Source of the DNA: JAJDTQ01 sp965204235
Lineage (GTDB): Bacteria; Desulfobacterota; Binatia; UBA9968; JAJDTQ01
Reading direction: 5' to 3'
NCBI GenBank assembly: GCA_965204235.1
Contig: OZ241979.1
Span: 2,976,001-3,040,000, forward strand
Length of the DNA: 64,000 nucleotides
Made by a program: the position numbers and the translations under genes. A model generated the notes under the pieces. The model worked only from the letters and a program-made list of their open reading frames with translations, ran no database searches and was not told the DNA's origin. Positions 8,109-16,637 of this stretch are shown here, in pieces. The stretch's first letter is position 1. Each line of letters begins with the position of its first letter.

Positions 8109-8280
8109 CCCCCCTTGAGGGGGAGGGTCAGGGAGGGGGGTTGGTCGCTGCAACCGGACAGGTGGGCGTCAGCACCGACGGACAGACGGCTGAAACGGCT
8201 TGGGCCGGTCCGTGTAGAGACCCCTTCCCCTCAACCCCGCCGTACCCCCCTCCCTGTCCCTCCCCCTCAAGGGGGGAGGG
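8105..8280. repeat. Family B palindromic element, copy 2
   Basis: The 176-bp element has the same hairpin-bearing inverted ends as copy 1 and the same interior (GGACAGACGGCTGAAACG, GGCCGGTCCGTG). It is non-coding. Confidence 0.85.
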
Positions 8281-8355
8281 TACGCTAACTCGTGACACCC
8301 TGCTTGCAGGGGGAGGGGACGCTACGCCGTGACACCCTGCTTGCACATAGACCCC

Positions 8356-8463
8356 GTGAAACCCTGCCCACACGTGAAACCCTGCCCACACGTGAAACCC
8401 TGCCCACACGTGAAACCCTGCCCACACGTGAAACCCTGCCCACACGTGAAACCCTGCCCACAC
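8356..8463. repeat. Tandem array, six identical 18-bp units
   Basis: Six perfect copies of GTGAAACCCTGCCCACAC run from 8356 to 8463. Partial, diverged units (GTGACACCCTGCTTGCA) lie just upstream at 8293-8346. The same unit occurs once at the right edge of the family B copies at 261 and 30017, so this is an expansion of that right arm. The absence of spacers excludes CRISPR. Perfect identity suggests recent expansion. Confidence 0.9.
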
Positions 8464-8501
8464 GAAAGCCGGAAGAGCCCGACGATCCCCGTTCGTCCTG
8501 A

Positions 8502-8610
8502 GGAAACTCCGAACAATTGTCCCCGTTCGTCCTGAGCGTAGCGAAGCGAAGTCGAAGGACGCGCTTTCCCGGGGAGAAGGGGGCTCGAGGCGGAATCGTT
8601 CAGACGTTCC
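8502..8610. repeat. Family A MITE-like element (109 bp, inverted orientation)
   Basis: It reads GGAAACTCCGAACAATTG at the left end and CGGAATCGTTCAGACGTTCC at the right, with the core CGTTCGTCCTGAGCGTAGCG in the opposite orientation to the copies at 1570 and 3768. A partial core fragment (CCCCGTTCGTCCTGA) lies immediately to its left, suggesting nested or repeated insertion. Confidence 0.75.
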
Positions 8611-8698
8611 GGGATACGGCGCCGCTCGCAGGACGCACCGGCGGCAACTCTTGCCCGAAGCGTGACGGAGTGTGGACGATGTGGTATGGAAGGTTCCC

Positions 8699-9613
8699 AT
8701 GCGTATCCTGATCCACGGCCAGCAGGCCTTCGGCAAGGCGGTGCTGGAACGGCTCCTCGCGGGGCCGGACGAGATCGTGGGGGTCTTTTGCGCGCCGGAC
8801 CGCGAGGGTCGGCCCGTGGACCCCCTCAAGGAGGCGGCGCTGGAACGGGGGCTGCCGGTGCATCAGCCCGGTAGCTGGAAGGACGACGCGCTGCTGGACC
8901 TGGTGCAGTCGTTCCGGTCCGACCTGTGCGTCATGGCCTACGTGACCCTCCTCGTGCCCCGGCGGGTGCTGGACGCTCCGAGGTTCGGCACCATCCAGTA
9001 TCATCCTTCCCTGCTGCCGTTGCACCGCGGCCCCAGCTCCATCAACTGGGCGCGGATACACGGGGACCACGAGACCGGTCTCACCATCTTCTGGCCGGAC
9101 GAAGGCCTCGACGAGGGGCCGATCCTGCTCCAGAAGGAGGTGGAGGTCGCGCCGGACGACACCGTGGGCAGCCTCTACTTCGACAAGCTGTTCCCCATGG
9201 GGGTGGAAGCGGTGGCGGAGGCGGTGGATCTGGTGCGCGCCGGCGCGGCCCCGCGGATCGAGCAGGACGAAAGCCGCGCCACCTACGAGGGCTGGTGCCG
9301 CGAGGCGGACGCGGAGGTGGACTGGTCGAAGCCGGCGCCGGAGGTCCATCGGCTCATCTGTGGAACGGACCCCCAACCCGGCGCCTGGACCGTCTTTGGC
9401 GGGAACAGGCTGAAGCTGTACGGCAGCCGCATGGGCGCGGGTGAGGGCGCGCCCGGGGAGGTCCTGGCCGTGTCCGACGACGGCCTTGCGGTGGCCGCGG
9501 GTTCGGCCAGCGTCACGGTCCGGAGGGTGAGGGCCCACGACTCCCGGTCCAAGGTCGCCGCGGGGGAGTACGCCGCGGCGGTCGGCTTGGGTCCCGGGCA
9601 GCGTCTGGGCTGA
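8699..9613 (+). CDS. Formyltransferase-fold protein like the 10-formyl-THF dehydrogenase hydrolase domain
   Basis: The 304-residue protein has a methionyl-tRNA formyltransferase fold, but its closest recognisable resemblance is the N-terminal hydrolase domain of ALDH1L1-type 10-formyltetrahydrofolate dehydrogenase. Shared segments are IQYHPSLLPLHRG, SSINWARIHGD, DEGLDEGPILLQKE, APDDTVGSLYF and PGAWTVFGG. Catalytic H102 and D138 are present at the same 36-residue spacing. The usual Fmt asparagine two residues before the histidine is Q100. The aldehyde-dehydrogenase half is absent. I chose the ATG at 8699 because GGAAGG precedes it and the protein then begins MRILIHG, typical of the fold. It probably acts on a formyl-folate or formylated small molecule linked to the downstream CoA-ligase locus. 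Confidence 0.75.
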   Translation: MRILIHGQQAFGKAVLERLLAGPDEIVGVFCAPDREGRPVDPLKEAALERGLPVHQPGSWKDDALLDLVQSFRSDLCVMAYVTLLVPRRVLDAPRFGTIQYHPSLLPLHRGPSSINWARIHGDHETGLTIFWPDEGLDEGPILLQKEVEVAPDDTVGSLYFDKLFPMGVEAVAEAVDLVRAGAAPRIEQDESRATYEGWCREADAEVDWSKPAPEVHRLICGTDPQPGAWTVFGGNRLKLYGSRMGAGEGAPGEVLAVSDDGLAVAAGSASVTVRRVRAHDSRSKVAAGEYAAAVGLGPGQRLG

Positions 9614-9834
9614 CGCCGGAAGGGCGTGTCCCTGACGACGCCGTTGCCCTGCGTCCCTGGCAGCATCTGAGTTGACGGCGCGCGCGGACCTCCGGGGGCC
9701 GTTTCCGGTCGCGCCGACCGCCTTGATGGTTGACCGTCTCCCGACGCCGCGAAGGGGGAGACCATGCCGGGTGGTTTCCGGCCGTGTCGACCGCCTGGGG
9801 GTTTGACCGTGGGGGTTTGACCGTGGAGTTGGCC
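9596..9834. repeat. Degenerate direct repeats between two genes
   Basis: The end of the formyltransferase gene (GGGCAGCGTCTGGGCTGACG) is echoed at 9659-9679 (TGGCAGCATCTGAGTTGACG). A second pair of roughly 35-bp segments, one near 9699-9735 and one near 9770-9806, share TTTCCGG, GACCGCCT and TTGACCGT, and GGGGGTTTGACCGT is duplicated back to back near 9796-9823. These look like local duplications. No gene was recognised. Confidence 0.55.
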
Positions 9835-11112
9835 GTGTCCGCGTTATGCGCCAGTATGGACCGAGGGACCATGGACCGCTCGCAGTGGGACCGGCTCAAC
9901 GGGATGCTTGGCGAGGTGCTACGGAGCAACGAGTTCTACCGCCGCAAGCTCGGCGGCGCCCTGCCGGCGGTGGAGACGCGGGAACAGTTGTCCCGCCTGC
10001 CGTTCACCACCAAGCAGGAGTTGGTGGATGACCAGTTCCGGCGGCCGCCCTTCGGGAGCGACCTGACGTTCCCCCTGGAACGGTACGTGCGCGTGCACCA
10101 GACGTCGGGCACCACCGGGCGTCCCCTGTACTGGCTGGACACGGACGCGTCCTGGGACTGGTGGGGCGAGTGCTGGAAGGCGGTGTTCCGGGCCGCGGGG
10201 GTCGGGTCCGGGGACCGGGTCTTCTTCCCCTTCTCCTTCGGGCCGTTCGTCGGGTTCTGGAGCGGGTGGGAAGGCGCCCGCAAGGTCGGCGCGTTGGCGG
10301 TTTCCGGCGGGGGACAGACCACCCGGCAACGGCTCAAGAGCCTCGTGGACTACGGCGCCACCGTGCTGGTGTGCACCCCCACCTACGCCCTGCACATGGC
10401 CGCGGAGGCGCGCCGGGCGGGGATGGACCTGGCCCGTGAGTCGTCCGTCCGCGTGACCGTCCACGCGGGAGAGCCCGGGGCGAGCATCGCCTCCACCCGG
10501 CGGCGGATCGAGGAAGCGTGGGGCGCCCGGTGCTTCGACCACACGGGCGCCACCGAGGTGGGCGCGTTCGGCTTCGCCTGCCAGGCGCCGGGGGAAAGGG
10601 TGCACGTCAACGAGGACGAGTTCATTGCCGAAGTGGTGGACCTGGACAGCGGCGAGCCCCTGCCGGACGGAGGCCGGGGCGAACTGGTGCTGACCAACCT
10701 GGGCCGGGTGGGGAGTCCCGTCATCCGGTACCGCACCGGCGACCTGGTGGAGGCGCGCCGCGGTCCCTGCGCCTGCGGACGATCCTCCCTGGCGTTGGAC
10801 GGAGGCGTCCTCGGGCGCGTGGACGACATGGTGGTGGTGCGGGGCGTCAACGTGTTCCCGAGCGCGGTGGAACGGATCGTCCGGCAGTTTCCCGAGATCG
10901 AGGAGTTCCGGGTGGAAGTGCTGGAGACCGAGGGTCTGGCGGAACTCAAGGTCACGGTGGAGCCGGGCGCGTCGGAGAGTCCCGCGGGGCTGGAGGAAAG
11001 CGTGACCCGGGCCATCCTGGACAACCTGCGCATCCGCCCCACGGTGGAGGTGGCGGCCCGGGGGACGCTGCCGCGTTTCGAGCTCAAGGCGAGGAGGTTC
11101 TTTCGGAATTGA
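9835..11112 (+). CDS. Phenylacetate-CoA-ligase-family adenylate-forming enzyme
   Basis: The 425-residue enzyme belongs to the PaaK-type AMP-binding family, which activates aryl acids to CoA thioesters. Motifs are HQTSGTTGRPLYW (phosphate loop), FDHTGATEVG (A5), YRTGD (A7) and MVVVRGVNVFPSAVE, followed by the small C-terminal domain. I chose the GTG at 9835 because GGAG lies six bases before it; an in-frame ATG at 9856 is the alternative. The stop codon overlaps the start of the next gene (TTGA), so translation is probably coupled to the iron-sulfur subunit. By context it could make the aryl-CoA substrate of that enzyme. Confidence 0.82.
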   Translation: MSALCASMDRGTMDRSQWDRLNGMLGEVLRSNEFYRRKLGGALPAVETREQLSRLPFTTKQELVDDQFRRPPFGSDLTFPLERYVRVHQTSGTTGRPLYWLDTDASWDWWGECWKAVFRAAGVGSGDRVFFPFSFGPFVGFWSGWEGARKVGALAVSGGGQTTRQRLKSLVDYGATVLVCTPTYALHMAAEARRAGMDLARESSVRVTVHAGEPGASIASTRRRIEEAWGARCFDHTGATEVGAFGFACQAPGERVHVNEDEFIAEVVDLDSGEPLPDGGRGELVLTNLGRVGSPVIRYRTGDLVEARRGPCACGRSSLALDGGVLGRVDDMVVVRGVNVFPSAVERIVRQFPEIEEFRVEVLETEGLAELKVTVEPGASESPAGLEESVTRAILDNLRIRPTVEVAARGTLPRFELKARRFFRN

Positions 11113-11639
11113 GCAGCCGGGAGTCGAACATCCGGGAGGTCGCCGGAAAGCAGTTGTTGCGCCTGCGCGTCAACGGCGAGCTCCACGAAGTGGCCGGCCA
11201 CGTGACCCGAAGCCTGCTGGAGGTGCTGCGGGAAGAGCTGGGGCTCACCGGCACCAAGCACGGCTGCGAGTTGGGGGAGTGCGGCGCGTGCACCGTGCTG
11301 GTGGACGGCGAGCCCATCTACTCGTGCCTGATGCTGGGGCTGGAGGCCGAGGGCCGCGAGGTCACCACCGTCGAGGGGCTTTCCCTGCACGGCCGGCCGC
11401 ATCCGCTGCAGCGGGCGTTCTCGGACCTCGGGGCGGCCCAGTGCGGTTACTGCATCCCCGGCATACTGCTGGCGGCCAAGTCGCTGCTGGACAAGGACCC
11501 CCGCCCGGCCCGGGCGGACATCGAAGCGGCCCTGTCCGGCAACCTGTGCCGCTGCACGGGATACACCAAGATCATCGAGGCGGTGGAGCGGGCCGCTGCC
11601 GCCCCGGGCCGCGAGGGCGCGGAGGCAGGGGATGGATAG
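11109..11639 (+). CDS. [2Fe-2S] subunit of a molybdenum hydroxylase, HcrC-like
   Basis: The 176-residue electron-transfer subunit is of the CoxS/XdhC/HcrC type. Cysteines 53, 58, 61 and 73 form the plant-type cluster site (HGCELGECGACTVLVDG). Cysteines 112, 115, 147 and 149 (AAQCGYCIPG, GNLCRCTGY) form the second, C-terminal [2Fe-2S] site. The start is TTG, overlapping the upstream TGA, with AGGAGG nine bases before it. It lies in one operon with the molybdopterin and FAD subunits. The length suits the 160-residue gamma subunit of 4-hydroxybenzoyl-CoA reductase, although the subunit alone does not fix the substrate. Confidence 0.85.
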   Translation: MSSRESNIREVAGKQLLRLRVNGELHEVAGHVTRSLLEVLREELGLTGTKHGCELGECGACTVLVDGEPIYSCLMLGLEAEGREVTTVEGLSLHGRPHPLQRAFSDLGAAQCGYCIPGILLAAKSLLDKDPRPARADIEAALSGNLCRCTGYTKIIEAVERAAAAPGREGAEAGDG

Positions 11640-11711
11640 GGTCGTCGGCCATTGGGGAGGACGCGCCGCGGGAGGCCCGGGGGCGGGACGCGGCGCAGAG
11701 GACGTCCGCAC

Positions 11712-14081
11712 ATGAAGGACAAGGGGTTCTCGGTCATCGGCAAACCGTTGCCGCGTATCGACGGGCCGGCCAAGTGCGCCGGGACCACGCGTTACGCCGA
11801 CGACGTGGCGCTGCCGCGCATGCTGTTCGCCAGGCTGCTGCGCAGTCCGCATCCGCACGCTCGGGTCCACGGCGTGCTCACCGGACGCGCCTTGGATCTG
11901 CCGGGCGTCGAGGCCGTCATCACCGGCGAGGACGTCCCGACGAAGTTCGGCATCATGCCCTCCACCCAGGACGAGGAGGCGCTGGCGGTGGACAAGGTCC
12001 GCTACGTCGGGGACCCGGTGGCGGCGGTGGCGGCGGTCAGCGAAGACGCCGCGGAGGCGGCGCTGCGCCTCATCGACGTGGACTACGAGGTGCTCGACCC
12101 CATACTCTCCATCGAGGGCGCCCTGGAGGCAGAGGACTGCCGCATCCACACCTGGAACCGCCGCGCCAACGTCCAGAAGGCGGTCTCCTTCGAGTTCGGC
12201 GACGTGGACGCCGGCTTCGACGAGGCGGACGAGGTCTTCGAGGGCGCCTACTTCTTCCAAGGCAACACCCACCTGCCCATGGAGCAGTACTGCGCCCTGG
12301 CGGACTACGCCCCGGACGGCAAGCTCACTCTGTGGTCCTCGACCCAGACGCCGCACTACGTGCACCGGGCCCTGGCCCGGGTGCTGGACCTGCCCATGGG
12401 GCGCATCCGGGTCATCGCCACGCCGGTGGGCGGCGGGTTCGGGGGCAAGAGCGACCCCTTCTCCCACGAGATCGCGGTGGCCAAGCTCTCCATGGTGACG
12501 GGCCGGCCGGTGAAGATCACCCTCAACCGGGAAGAGTCGTTCTACGTGCACCGGGGACGCCACCCGGTGAAGATGTGGCTGCGCACGGCCGTCACCCGCG
12601 AGGGCGCGCTGAAGGCCATGTGGTTCCGGTCCTTTCTCGACGGCGGCGGCTACAGCAGTTACGGCTTGGCCACCGTCTATTACACCGGCGCGCTGCAGAC
12701 CGTGACCTACGAGTTGCCGGCCTACAAGTTCGAGGGCGTGCGGGTGTTCACCAACAAGCCCCCCTGCGGCCCCAAGCGCGGCCACGGCACGCCCCAGCCC
12801 CGGTTCGCGGTGGAGGTGCAACTGGACGAGATCGCCGAGAAGTTGTCTCTGGACCCGGTGGAGATGCGCCTCCGGCAGGTGGTGAAGCCCAACACCGTGA
12901 CCGTCAACGGGCTGCGGGTGAGCACCATCGGGCTGCGGGAGTGCATCGAGAAGGTCGCCGAGCGGTCCGGCTGGAAGGGGAAGCACCGTTCGTTGCCCTG
13001 GGGCCACGGCGTGGGCTTCGCCGCGAGCTCCTACATCAGCGGAGCGGGACTGCCCATCTACTGGAACGACATGCCCCATTCGGGGGTCCAGATACGCGCG
13101 GACCGGGGCGGCGGCGTGACCGTCTTCTGCGGCTCCACGGACATCGGCCAGGGCTCGGATTCGATCCTGGCCTTTGCCGTGGCCGAGGAGCTCGGGCTGA
13201 CGCCCGGGGACGTGCGGGTGGTGACCGCGGACACGGACCTCACGCCGGTGGACCTGGGGAGCTATTCGAGCCGGGTGACGGTGATGACCGGAAACGCCGC
13301 CATCGAGGCGTGCGGCAAGCTCAGGGAGCGTCTGTTCCAGGCGGCCGCGGAGTTGCTGGACGCGCCGGCGGACGACCTGGAGATGGAGGACGGCCGGGTG
13401 CGCTGCCGCAGCCTGCCGGACCGGGGCGTGGCCTTCGCGGAGTGCGTCGAGCGGGCGGAGAGCCGCTTCGGCACGCTGGGAGCCACGGGCAGCTACCGGC
13501 CGCCCCGCCATCCGGGGGACTACAAGGGCGCCGGGGTGGGTCCCACCCCCGCCTACAGCTATTCCGCCGCGGTGGTGGAGCTCCACTGCGATGGCGACAC
13601 CGGCGAGATCCGCATCGACAAGGTGTGGATCGCCCACGATTGCGGCCGGGCGTTCAACCCCCTCTGGGTCCAGGGACAGGTGGAGGGAAGCGTTTACATG
13701 GCCCTCGGCGAGGCGCTGATGGAGGAGCAGGTCTTCCGGAAGTCGGGGCTGCACAAGATCCCGTCCATACTGGAGTACAAGAGCCCCACCACGCTGGAGA
13801 CGCCGCCCATCGAGACCCTGCTGGTGGAGACCGACGACCCCGAAGGCCCCTTCGGCGCCAAGGAGGCCGGCCAGGGGCCGTTGCTGCCGGTGATCCCCGC
13901 GGTGTCCAACGCGGTGTACGATGCGGTGGGCGTCCGGGTGCGCGAGATACCGGTGACCCCGGACAAGGTCCTGCGGGCGTTGGACCGGCGGCTCAAGCCG
14001 CCCACGACGCCGGACTTCGAGTTCCCCGCGCCCATCCGCTGGGCTCCCGGCCAGGGGGTGGAGGTCCCGCAGAAGAGCTGA
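11712..14081 (+). CDS. Molybdopterin-binding catalytic subunit, HcrA/CoxL family
   Basis: The 789-residue large subunit is of the xanthine dehydrogenase/aldehyde oxidase family. It shows the Moco-binding GGGFGGK (near residue 240), TDIGQGSDS, and the C-terminal GAKEAGQG with the catalytic glutamate near residue 718, then NAVYDAVGVRV. The AYRXR selenocysteine/CoxL loop of CO dehydrogenase is not present. I chose the ATG at 11712 because the protein then starts MKDKGFSVIGKPLPRIDG, the usual family N-terminus. The FAD subunit downstream carries a [4Fe-4S] insert characteristic of 4-hydroxybenzoyl-CoA reductase, so an aryl-CoA reductase role is favoured over CO oxidation. Confidence 0.85.
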   Translation: MKDKGFSVIGKPLPRIDGPAKCAGTTRYADDVALPRMLFARLLRSPHPHARVHGVLTGRALDLPGVEAVITGEDVPTKFGIMPSTQDEEALAVDKVRYVGDPVAAVAAVSEDAAEAALRLIDVDYEVLDPILSIEGALEAEDCRIHTWNRRANVQKAVSFEFGDVDAGFDEADEVFEGAYFFQGNTHLPMEQYCALADYAPDGKLTLWSSTQTPHYVHRALARVLDLPMGRIRVIATPVGGGFGGKSDPFSHEIAVAKLSMVTGRPVKITLNREESFYVHRGRHPVKMWLRTAVTREGALKAMWFRSFLDGGGYSSYGLATVYYTGALQTVTYELPAYKFEGVRVFTNKPPCGPKRGHGTPQPRFAVEVQLDEIAEKLSLDPVEMRLRQVVKPNTVTVNGLRVSTIGLRECIEKVAERSGWKGKHRSLPWGHGVGFAASSYISGAGLPIYWNDMPHSGVQIRADRGGGVTVFCGSTDIGQGSDSILAFAVAEELGLTPGDVRVVTADTDLTPVDLGSYSSRVTVMTGNAAIEACGKLRERLFQAAAELLDAPADDLEMEDGRVRCRSLPDRGVAFAECVERAESRFGTLGATGSYRPPRHPGDYKGAGVGPTPAYSYSAAVVELHCDGDTGEIRIDKVWIAHDCGRAFNPLWVQGQVEGSVYMALGEALMEEQVFRKSGLHKIPSILEYKSPTTLETPPIETLLVETDDPEGPFGAKEAGQGPLLPVIPAVSNAVYDAVGVRVREIPVTPDKVLRALDRRLKPPTTPDFEFPAPIRWAPGQGVEVPQKS

Positions 14082-14085
14082 GGCC

Positions 14086-15105
14086 ATGCTGCGACTCCCG
14101 GATTTCACCTACCTCAGGCCCCGGACCCTGGCGGAGGCGTCGCGGGCGCTGCGGGAACTCGGCCCGGAGGCCATGGCCGTGGCCGGCGGCACCGACGTCT
14201 ATCCCAAGATGAAGCGGGGGCAGTTCACGCCCCGCTACCTGGTGTCGCTGGGCGGTATCGAGGAGCACCGGGGCATCCGCCGGGAGGAAGGCCGCGGGCT
14301 GTGGATCGGCGCCGGGGAGAGCCTGAGCGCGGTGGCCGGGCGCCGCACGGTGCGGGAGGCCTTTCCCGCCCTCGCGGCCGCGGCCGGGCTGGTCTCGACG
14401 CTCCAGCTTCGGAACGCGGGGACCATCGGCGGCAACCTGTTCGTGGACACCCGCTGCAACTACTACGACCAGTCGTTCTTCTGGCGGCAGGCGGTGGGCT
14501 TCTGCCTCAAGAAGGACGGGGACATCTGCCTGGTGGCGCCCGGGAGCCGGGTCTGCCTCGCCATCTCCTCGTCGGACACCGCGCCGGTGCTGAGCAGCCT
14601 GAACGCGGAAGCCGTACTCGTCGGCGCCGAAGGGAGCCGGCGGGTCCCGGTGGACGGCCTGTACCGGGACGACGGCATGCATTACCTGGCCAAACGGCCC
14701 GACGAGCTGCTGCAAGGGGTGTGGATACCGGAAGAGTCCTTCGGGTGGCGCAACGTCTATCTCAAGCTCCGACGGCGGGGCGCCTTCGATTTTCCCGTCC
14801 TGGGGGTGGCAGCGGCCTTGCGGATGGCGGCGTCGGGGGTCTGCGAGGCGGCCAGGGTCGTGCTGACCGCGGTGGCCTCGGCGCCCAAGGTGGTCGCGGA
14901 CGTCCCGGGGGTCCTGTGCGGCAAGCCGGTGGAGTCCGGGTCCATCGAGGCGGCCGCGGAGTTGGCCATGCGCGTGTCCCATCCGCTGGACAACGCGGAC
15001 ATGGATTACTGGTACCGCAAACGCATGACCCGGGTGTACGTGGCGCGCGCGTTGCGCCAACTGGCGGACCTCGGCGAGGAGCGGCGGGATGTCCCGGTGG
15101 CGTGA
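14086..15105 (+). CDS. FAD subunit with [4Fe-4S] insert, 4-hydroxybenzoyl-CoA reductase beta-like
   Basis: The 339-residue subunit has the FAD-binding motifs AVAGGTD (32-37) and TIGGNLFVDTR (113-123) of the CoxM/HcrB family. Immediately after lies a cysteine-bearing insert: C124, C140, C148 and C157. The spacing (+16, +24, +33) is the same as that of the four [4Fe-4S] ligands I recall for the Thauera HcrB subunit, and the local sequence RCNYYDQSFFWRQAVGFCLKK also resembles it. CoxM and XdhB lack this insert. It starts four bases after the Mo subunit's stop codon. The enzyme is therefore probably a low-potential reductase that dehydroxylates an aromatic CoA thioester. Confidence 0.82.
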   Translation: MLRLPDFTYLRPRTLAEASRALRELGPEAMAVAGGTDVYPKMKRGQFTPRYLVSLGGIEEHRGIRREEGRGLWIGAGESLSAVAGRRTVREAFPALAAAAGLVSTLQLRNAGTIGGNLFVDTRCNYYDQSFFWRQAVGFCLKKDGDICLVAPGSRVCLAISSSDTAPVLSSLNAEAVLVGAEGSRRVPVDGLYRDDGMHYLAKRPDELLQGVWIPEESFGWRNVYLKLRRRGAFDFPVLGVAAALRMAASGVCEAARVVLTAVASAPKVVADVPGVLCGKPVESGSIEAAAELAMRVSHPLDNADMDYWYRKRMTRVYVARALRQLADLGEERRDVPVA

Positions 15106-16615
15106 TTGGTGGACAGGGGCGGCCACGGCCGCGCCGGCCGAACTGGAAGCGAGGCTGGAGAGCCTGGAGGACCACTTGCGGATGGAGAACCCCGTCCTGC
15201 TGGACGCGGTCCGGAGCTTCCGCAAGCTGGACGTGGTGTCACGCCGTCTGGGGTTCCTCGGACGGGAGGAGTCCCACGCCACGCGCATTCCGTGGTGGCC
15301 GCTGGTCGCGGTCCTGGGGACCTATTCCTCGGGCAAGTCCACCTTCATCAACGACTTCCTGCAACAGCCGGTGCAGCCCGCGGGAAACCAGGCCGTGGAC
15401 GACCGCTTCACGGTGTTGTGCTTCGGCAAGGAGGAGGGCGTCCGGGTGCTGCCGGGGGTGGCCCTCGACGCCGACCCGCGCTTCCCGTTCTACAAGATGA
15501 GCCGGGCCATCGAAGAGATCAGCGCGGGCGAGGGGAGCCGCATCGACGCCTACCTCCAACTCAAGACCTGCCCCAGCGAGGTCCTCCGAGGCAAGATCTT
15601 CATCGACTCGCCCGGCTTCGACGCGGACCAGCAGCGGACCGCGACCCTGCGGGTGACGGACCGGATCATGGACCTGTCGGACCTCGTGCTGGTGTTCTTC
15701 GACGCCAGGCATCCCGAACCCGGCACCATGAAGGACACCTTGCAGCACCTGGTGGAGGAGACCATCCACCGGACCGATTCGAGCAAGTTCCTCTACGTGC
15801 TGAACCAGATGGACCACACGGCCCGGGAGAACAACCCGGAAGACGTGGTGGGCTCGTGGCAGCGCGCCCTGGCCCAGAAGGGACTCACCGCCGGGCGCTT
15901 CTACGGCATCTACAGTCCCGACGCAGCGGTCCCCATCGAGGACCCGGGCCTGCGCACCCTCTTCGAGCAGAAGCGCGATTTCGACCTGGCGGAGATCCAC
16001 CAGCGCATCCGGCAGGTGGAGGTCGATCGGGCCTACCGTGTCATGGGGGTGCTCGAGCACTGCGCGCGCGACATCGAGATCCGGCTGGCGCCGCGTCTGC
16101 AGGAAATGATGGCGGAATGGCGCCGCCGGGTCCTGCGGCTCGACGGGATCGTCTTCGCCGTGCTCCTTGCCGCGGTCCTGATCTGGACCTTCCGGACCGG
16201 GGAGTGGGACGGCCTGCTGCCCACGCATCCGTTCTGGTCCGCGCTGTGGGCGAAGCCGTTCTGGGGCTGCGCCGCCCTGGCCGCGGTCTTCCTGGCCGCG
16301 GGCTACACCCACCATTCCGTGTGCCGGCTGATGGCCCGGCGCCTGCTGAAACGGCTGCGCCGGGAGCCGGGAGACCCCCGTGACATGGAGGCGCAGGAGG
16401 CCCTCGCGGGCGGTTTTCGGAAGAACGCGGGGATATGGCGTTCGGTGTTCGCGGTCCGGCCGTCCGGCTGGAACCGGAACACCCGGAAGCAACTCTCCCA
16501 GGTGATCACCGAAGCCAACGGTTACGTGCAGGCGCTCAACGACCGGTTCGCCGACCCCGGCGGGTCGGCGGCCCAGCCTTCCTCCGCGGATCCCCCCGCG
16601 GCGCCCTCGGCATGA
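15089..16615 (+). CDS. Dynamin/EHD-like membrane GTPase
   Basis: The 508-residue protein has a GTPase domain with P-loop GTYSSGKST (77-85), switch/G3 DSPGFDADQQRT and G4 NQMD. A helical region follows, then two membrane helices (about residues 350-370 and 390-410) around a short periplasmic loop, and a basic C-terminal tail. The arrangement suggests a bacterial dynamin-like or EHD-like GTPase at the inner membrane. Its start overlaps the end of the reductase FAD subunit by 17 bases, so it is translated from the same message, though a functional link is unproven. The final 25 residues are Ala/Pro/Ser-rich. Confidence 0.72.
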   Translation: MSRWRDWWTGAATAAPAELEARLESLEDHLRMENPVLLDAVRSFRKLDVVSRRLGFLGREESHATRIPWWPLVAVLGTYSSGKSTFINDFLQQPVQPAGNQAVDDRFTVLCFGKEEGVRVLPGVALDADPRFPFYKMSRAIEEISAGEGSRIDAYLQLKTCPSEVLRGKIFIDSPGFDADQQRTATLRVTDRIMDLSDLVLVFFDARHPEPGTMKDTLQHLVEETIHRTDSSKFLYVLNQMDHTARENNPEDVVGSWQRALAQKGLTAGRFYGIYSPDAAVPIEDPGLRTLFEQKRDFDLAEIHQRIRQVEVDRAYRVMGVLEHCARDIEIRLAPRLQEMMAEWRRRVLRLDGIVFAVLLAAVLIWTFRTGEWDGLLPTHPFWSALWAKPFWGCAALAAVFLAAGYTHHSVCRLMARRLLKRLRREPGDPRDMEAQEALAGGFRKNAGIWRSVFAVRPSGWNRNTRKQLSQVITEANGYVQALNDRFADPGGSAAQPSSADPPAAPSA

Positions 16616-16637
16616 CGCGCCTCCCCGGGTCCACTCC

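Noticed and set aside
11712..14081. Assignment of the molybdenum subunit as CO dehydrogenase (CoxL)
   Set aside because: The characteristic AYRCSFR-type active-site loop of form I CoxL was not seen, and the FAD subunit carries the Hcr-type [4Fe-4S] insert.
10383..14108. Antisense frame of 1,241 codons opposite the ligase and reductase genes
   Set aside because: The plus strand carries unmistakable molybdenum-hydroxylase and ligase motifs. The minus frame has no recognisable domain.
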